Assembly: GCF_003217235.1 (NCBI RefSeq)
Contig: NZ_QJTF01000022.1
Location: 1 to 64,000 of the forward strand
Origin: Paramesorhizobium leguminum
GTDB taxonomy: Bacteria; Pseudomonadota; Alphaproteobacteria; Rhizobiales; Rhizobiaceae
DNA: 64,000 nt
Direction of reading: 5' to 3'
Shown here piece by piece: positions 62,714-64,000 of the stretch. Numbering within the stretch: position 1 is the stretch's first letter; each line of letters begins with the position of its first letter. A model generated the notes under the pieces. The model saw only the letters and a program-made list of their open reading frames with translations. It made no database searches and was not told the DNA's origin. A program made the translations under genes and the position numbers.

Positions 62714-62932
62714 ATGGCTGATAACACTTCGAACCGTGGGTTTGCCTCAATGGATGAGGACAAGCAGCGGGCAATCGCCTCGAAGGGCGGTCATGCTTCG
62801 GGTGGTAACTTCAAGAACGACCCCGAGCGCGCTGCGAAGGCCGGCCATAAGGGCGGCCAGGTTTCGGGCGGCAACTTCAAGAATGATCCGGAACGCGCCG
62901 CACAGGCCGGCCGCAAGGGCGGCGAGCATTAA
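62714..62932 (+). CDS. KGG-repeat (GsiB-like) general stress protein
   Basis: The 72-residue hydrophilic protein has the stress-associated KGG motif repeated: SKGGHASGGNFKND-PERAAKAG, HKGGQVSGGNFKND-PERAAQAG and a final RKGGEH (22-residue period). These Gly/Lys/Asp-rich proteins are induced under desiccation, osmotic or general stress and are thought to be disordered protectants. AAAGGAGATAAGAAA precedes the ATG, a strong site, and an EcfG-like promoter lies upstream. Confidence 0.88.
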   Translation: MADNTSNRGFASMDEDKQRAIASKGGHASGGNFKNDPERAAKAGHKGGQVSGGNFKNDPERAAQAGRKGGEH

Positions 62933-62954
62933 CCCATGCAGACCCTCCCAACGA

Positions 62955-62984
62955 AACGCCCGCCAGAGTGGCGGGCGTTTTTTG
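62955..62984. terminator. Rho-independent terminator, KGG gene (bidirectional)
   Basis: AACGCCCGCC (62955-62964) pairs with GGCGGGCGTT (62970-62979) around AGAGT, followed on the plus strand by a T-run (TTTTTT). It may also serve the convergent SDR gene, which ends at 62990. Confidence 0.85.
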
Positions 62985-62989
62985 TTGGC

Positions 62990-63850
62990 TTATAGGATAG
63001 GCCTGCCGCCGGTGACGGCGATGGTTGCGCCGGATGTATAGCTCGACAGCGGATCGGCCAACATTACATAGGCAGACGCAAGCTCCGCCGGCTGGGCCGG
63101 CCGTTTCATCGGCACCTGCTTACCGAAATTCCTGACGGCTTCGTCAGGGAGCGTGGAGGGGATGAGGGGCGTCCACACTGGTCCCGGCGCAACCGTGTTG
63201 ACGCGAATGCCTTTCTCGGCGAGCAGTTGCGCGAGACCCGCCGTGAAGTTCTGTATGGCGCCCTTGGTCGTGGCATAGGCGAGCAGCGATGGATTGGGCA
63301 TATCGGAATTGATCGAGGCGGTGTTGATGATCGCCGAGCCTGGTAACAGGTAGGGCAGGGCGGCCTTGGTCAGATAGAACATCGCGTGGATGTTCACGCG
63401 GAATGTCAGGTCCCATTCCTCGTCGGTGATATCCTCCAGCTTGGCGAAGCTCGCCTGATGCGCGGCATTGTTGACCAGAATGTCGATACCGCCCAACTCG
63501 CTTACAGCTGTTTCTACGATCTGGCGGCAGGCTTGCGGATATTGCACGTCGCACTTCACGGCAACGGCCTTGCGGCCTTCCACTTCGATGAGCGAGCAGG
63601 TGTCCTCGGCGTCGGTGTCTTCCTCGATATAGGCGATGAGCACATCCGCGCCTTCGCGGGCAAAGGCGAGCGCGACGGCGCGGCCAATGCCGCTATCGCC
63701 GCCCGTGATGATGGCTTTCTTGCCTTGAAGCTTGCCGGAACCGCGATAGCTCGTCTCGCCGTGGTCCGGCCTCGGATTCATCCTGCCCGTGGTGCCGGGC
63801 ATTGGCTGGTGGGGCGTATCGAATGGCGGGGTAGGGTGGTGCGTTTCCAT
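62990..63850 (-). CDS. SDR-family oxidoreductase (YghA/YhdF-like)
   Basis: The 286-residue short-chain dehydrogenase has an extended N-terminus METHHPTPPFDTPHQPMPG, which is common in the YghA/general-stress subgroup. It has the cofactor motif TGGDSGIGRAVALAFAREGAD and NNAAHQASF, then catalytic Ser in NTASINSD and Y-x3-K in AYATTKGAIQ. ATG 63850 has AAGGAAG; an upstream frame up to 63982 is in repeat DNA. The substrate is unknown; proximity to the KGG gene hints at a general-stress set. Confidence 0.87.
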   Translation of the reverse strand: METHHPTPPFDTPHQPMPGTTGRMNPRPDHGETSYRGSGKLQGKKAIITGGDSGIGRAVALAFAREGADVLIAYIEEDTDAEDTCSLIEVEGRKAVAVKCDVQYPQACRQIVETAVSELGGIDILVNNAAHQASFAKLEDITDEEWDLTFRVNIHAMFYLTKAALPYLLPGSAIINTASINSDMPNPSLLAYATTKGAIQNFTAGLAQLLAEKGIRVNTVAPGPVWTPLIPSTLPDEAVRNFGKQVPMKRPAQPAELASAYVMLADPLSSYTSGATIAVTGGRPIL

Positions 63851-63910
63851 GTCCGGTCTTCCTTTCTGATTTAATGGAGTGGAAACGAGGAGGCGGGCTG
63901 GATGTTCCAA

Positions 63911-64000
63911 TAGTGAGCAGTGAGGCAGTGAGCGGTAAGCGGTAAGCAGTAAGCAGGGCGATAGCGCCTTTTTCCGGCTCACTGCTCGCTGCTCACCGCT
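63911..64000. repeat. Heptamer-like TRAGCRG array with inverted partner, right edge
   Basis: TAGTGAGCAGTGAGGCAGTG continues as AGCGGTAAGCGGTAAGCAGT, built on 7-8 bp TRAGCRG units, and is followed by the inverse CTCACTGCTCGCTGCTCACC at the end of the window. It would fold into a long hairpin. The element runs out of the window. It fills most of the sequence upstream of the SDR gene. Confidence 0.75.

Overview
The window looks like chromosome or megaplasmid DNA from an alphaproteobacterium of the order Hyphomicrobiales (Rhizobiales; a Mesorhizobium, Phyllobacterium or Brucella/Ochrobactrum-like organism). The evidence is GC-rich coding DNA, dense translationally coupled operons, a rhizobial myo-inositol operon with a fused IolC-DUF2090 protein, an EcfG-type stress promoter and several families of short palindromic repeats typical of that order. 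Genus cannot be settled from the sequence alone. I saw no tRNA, rRNA, CRISPR array or prophage. The only transposon trace is an IS110-type transposase tail at the left edge.

Layout. 1-5.6 kb: IS110 remnant, FadL-type porin, a coniferyl-aldehyde-dehydrogenase-like ALDH coupled to an MFS transporter, and a divergent AraC regulator. 5.6-10.2 kb: an overlapping operon of FGGY kinase, class II aldolase, class III aminotransferase and an aldolase-fold protein without metal ligands. 10.3-14.1 kb: SbcD/SbcC-like (YhaO/YhaN-like) nuclease-ATPase pair. 14.2-16.9 kb: a fused GT2-GtrA-GT39 membrane glycosyltransferase. 17-24.8 kb: RND efflux pair, OmpR-type response regulator, MipA/OmpV and sensor kinase, with shared CGYAACAAAA boxes. 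24.8-25.8 kb: Tim44-domain protein. 25.9-33.3 kb: a GntR-controlled hexuronate/aldonate operon (sugar-acid dehydrogenase, TRAP transporter, UxuB, UxuA). 33.6-47.4 kb: a TetR-centred catabolic cluster with a CUT1 ABC transporter, four Gfo/Idh dehydrogenases, an enolase-superfamily protein, a DHDPS-like (DUF993) aldolase and a TIM-barrel isomerase; its substrate is unknown to me. 47.6-62.5 kb: a complete myo-inositol operon (iolG, sugar ABC transporter, Gfo/Idh, iolC-DUF2090, iolD, iolE, iolB, a TIM-barrel isomerase, mmsA/iolA) with a divergent LacI regulator and two operators. 62.7-64 kb: KGG stress peptide and an SDR dehydrogenase.

How the genes work together. The window is mainly a sugar and polyol catabolism region with four independent regulator-operator units: AraC, GntR with ACTACCATGGTAGT, TetR with two TAACCAAWTGGTTA sites, and LacI with two TTGCTCACGTGAGCAA-like sites. 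The inositol operon covers inositol uptake and every step to acetyl-CoA plus DHAP. The GntR operon would deliver 2-keto-3-deoxygluconate, but kdgK and eda are not here.

The most unusual feature is a palindromic repeat (family B, about 155 bp) found at four places. Two copies lie inside protein-coding genes (class II aldolase and IolC-DUF2090), on opposite strands, read in the same frame, leaving the genes open and their catalytic residues intact. This resembles the Rickettsia palindromic elements. A second repeat (family A, about 158 bp, five copies) fills the gaps between genes inside otherwise tightly packed operons.
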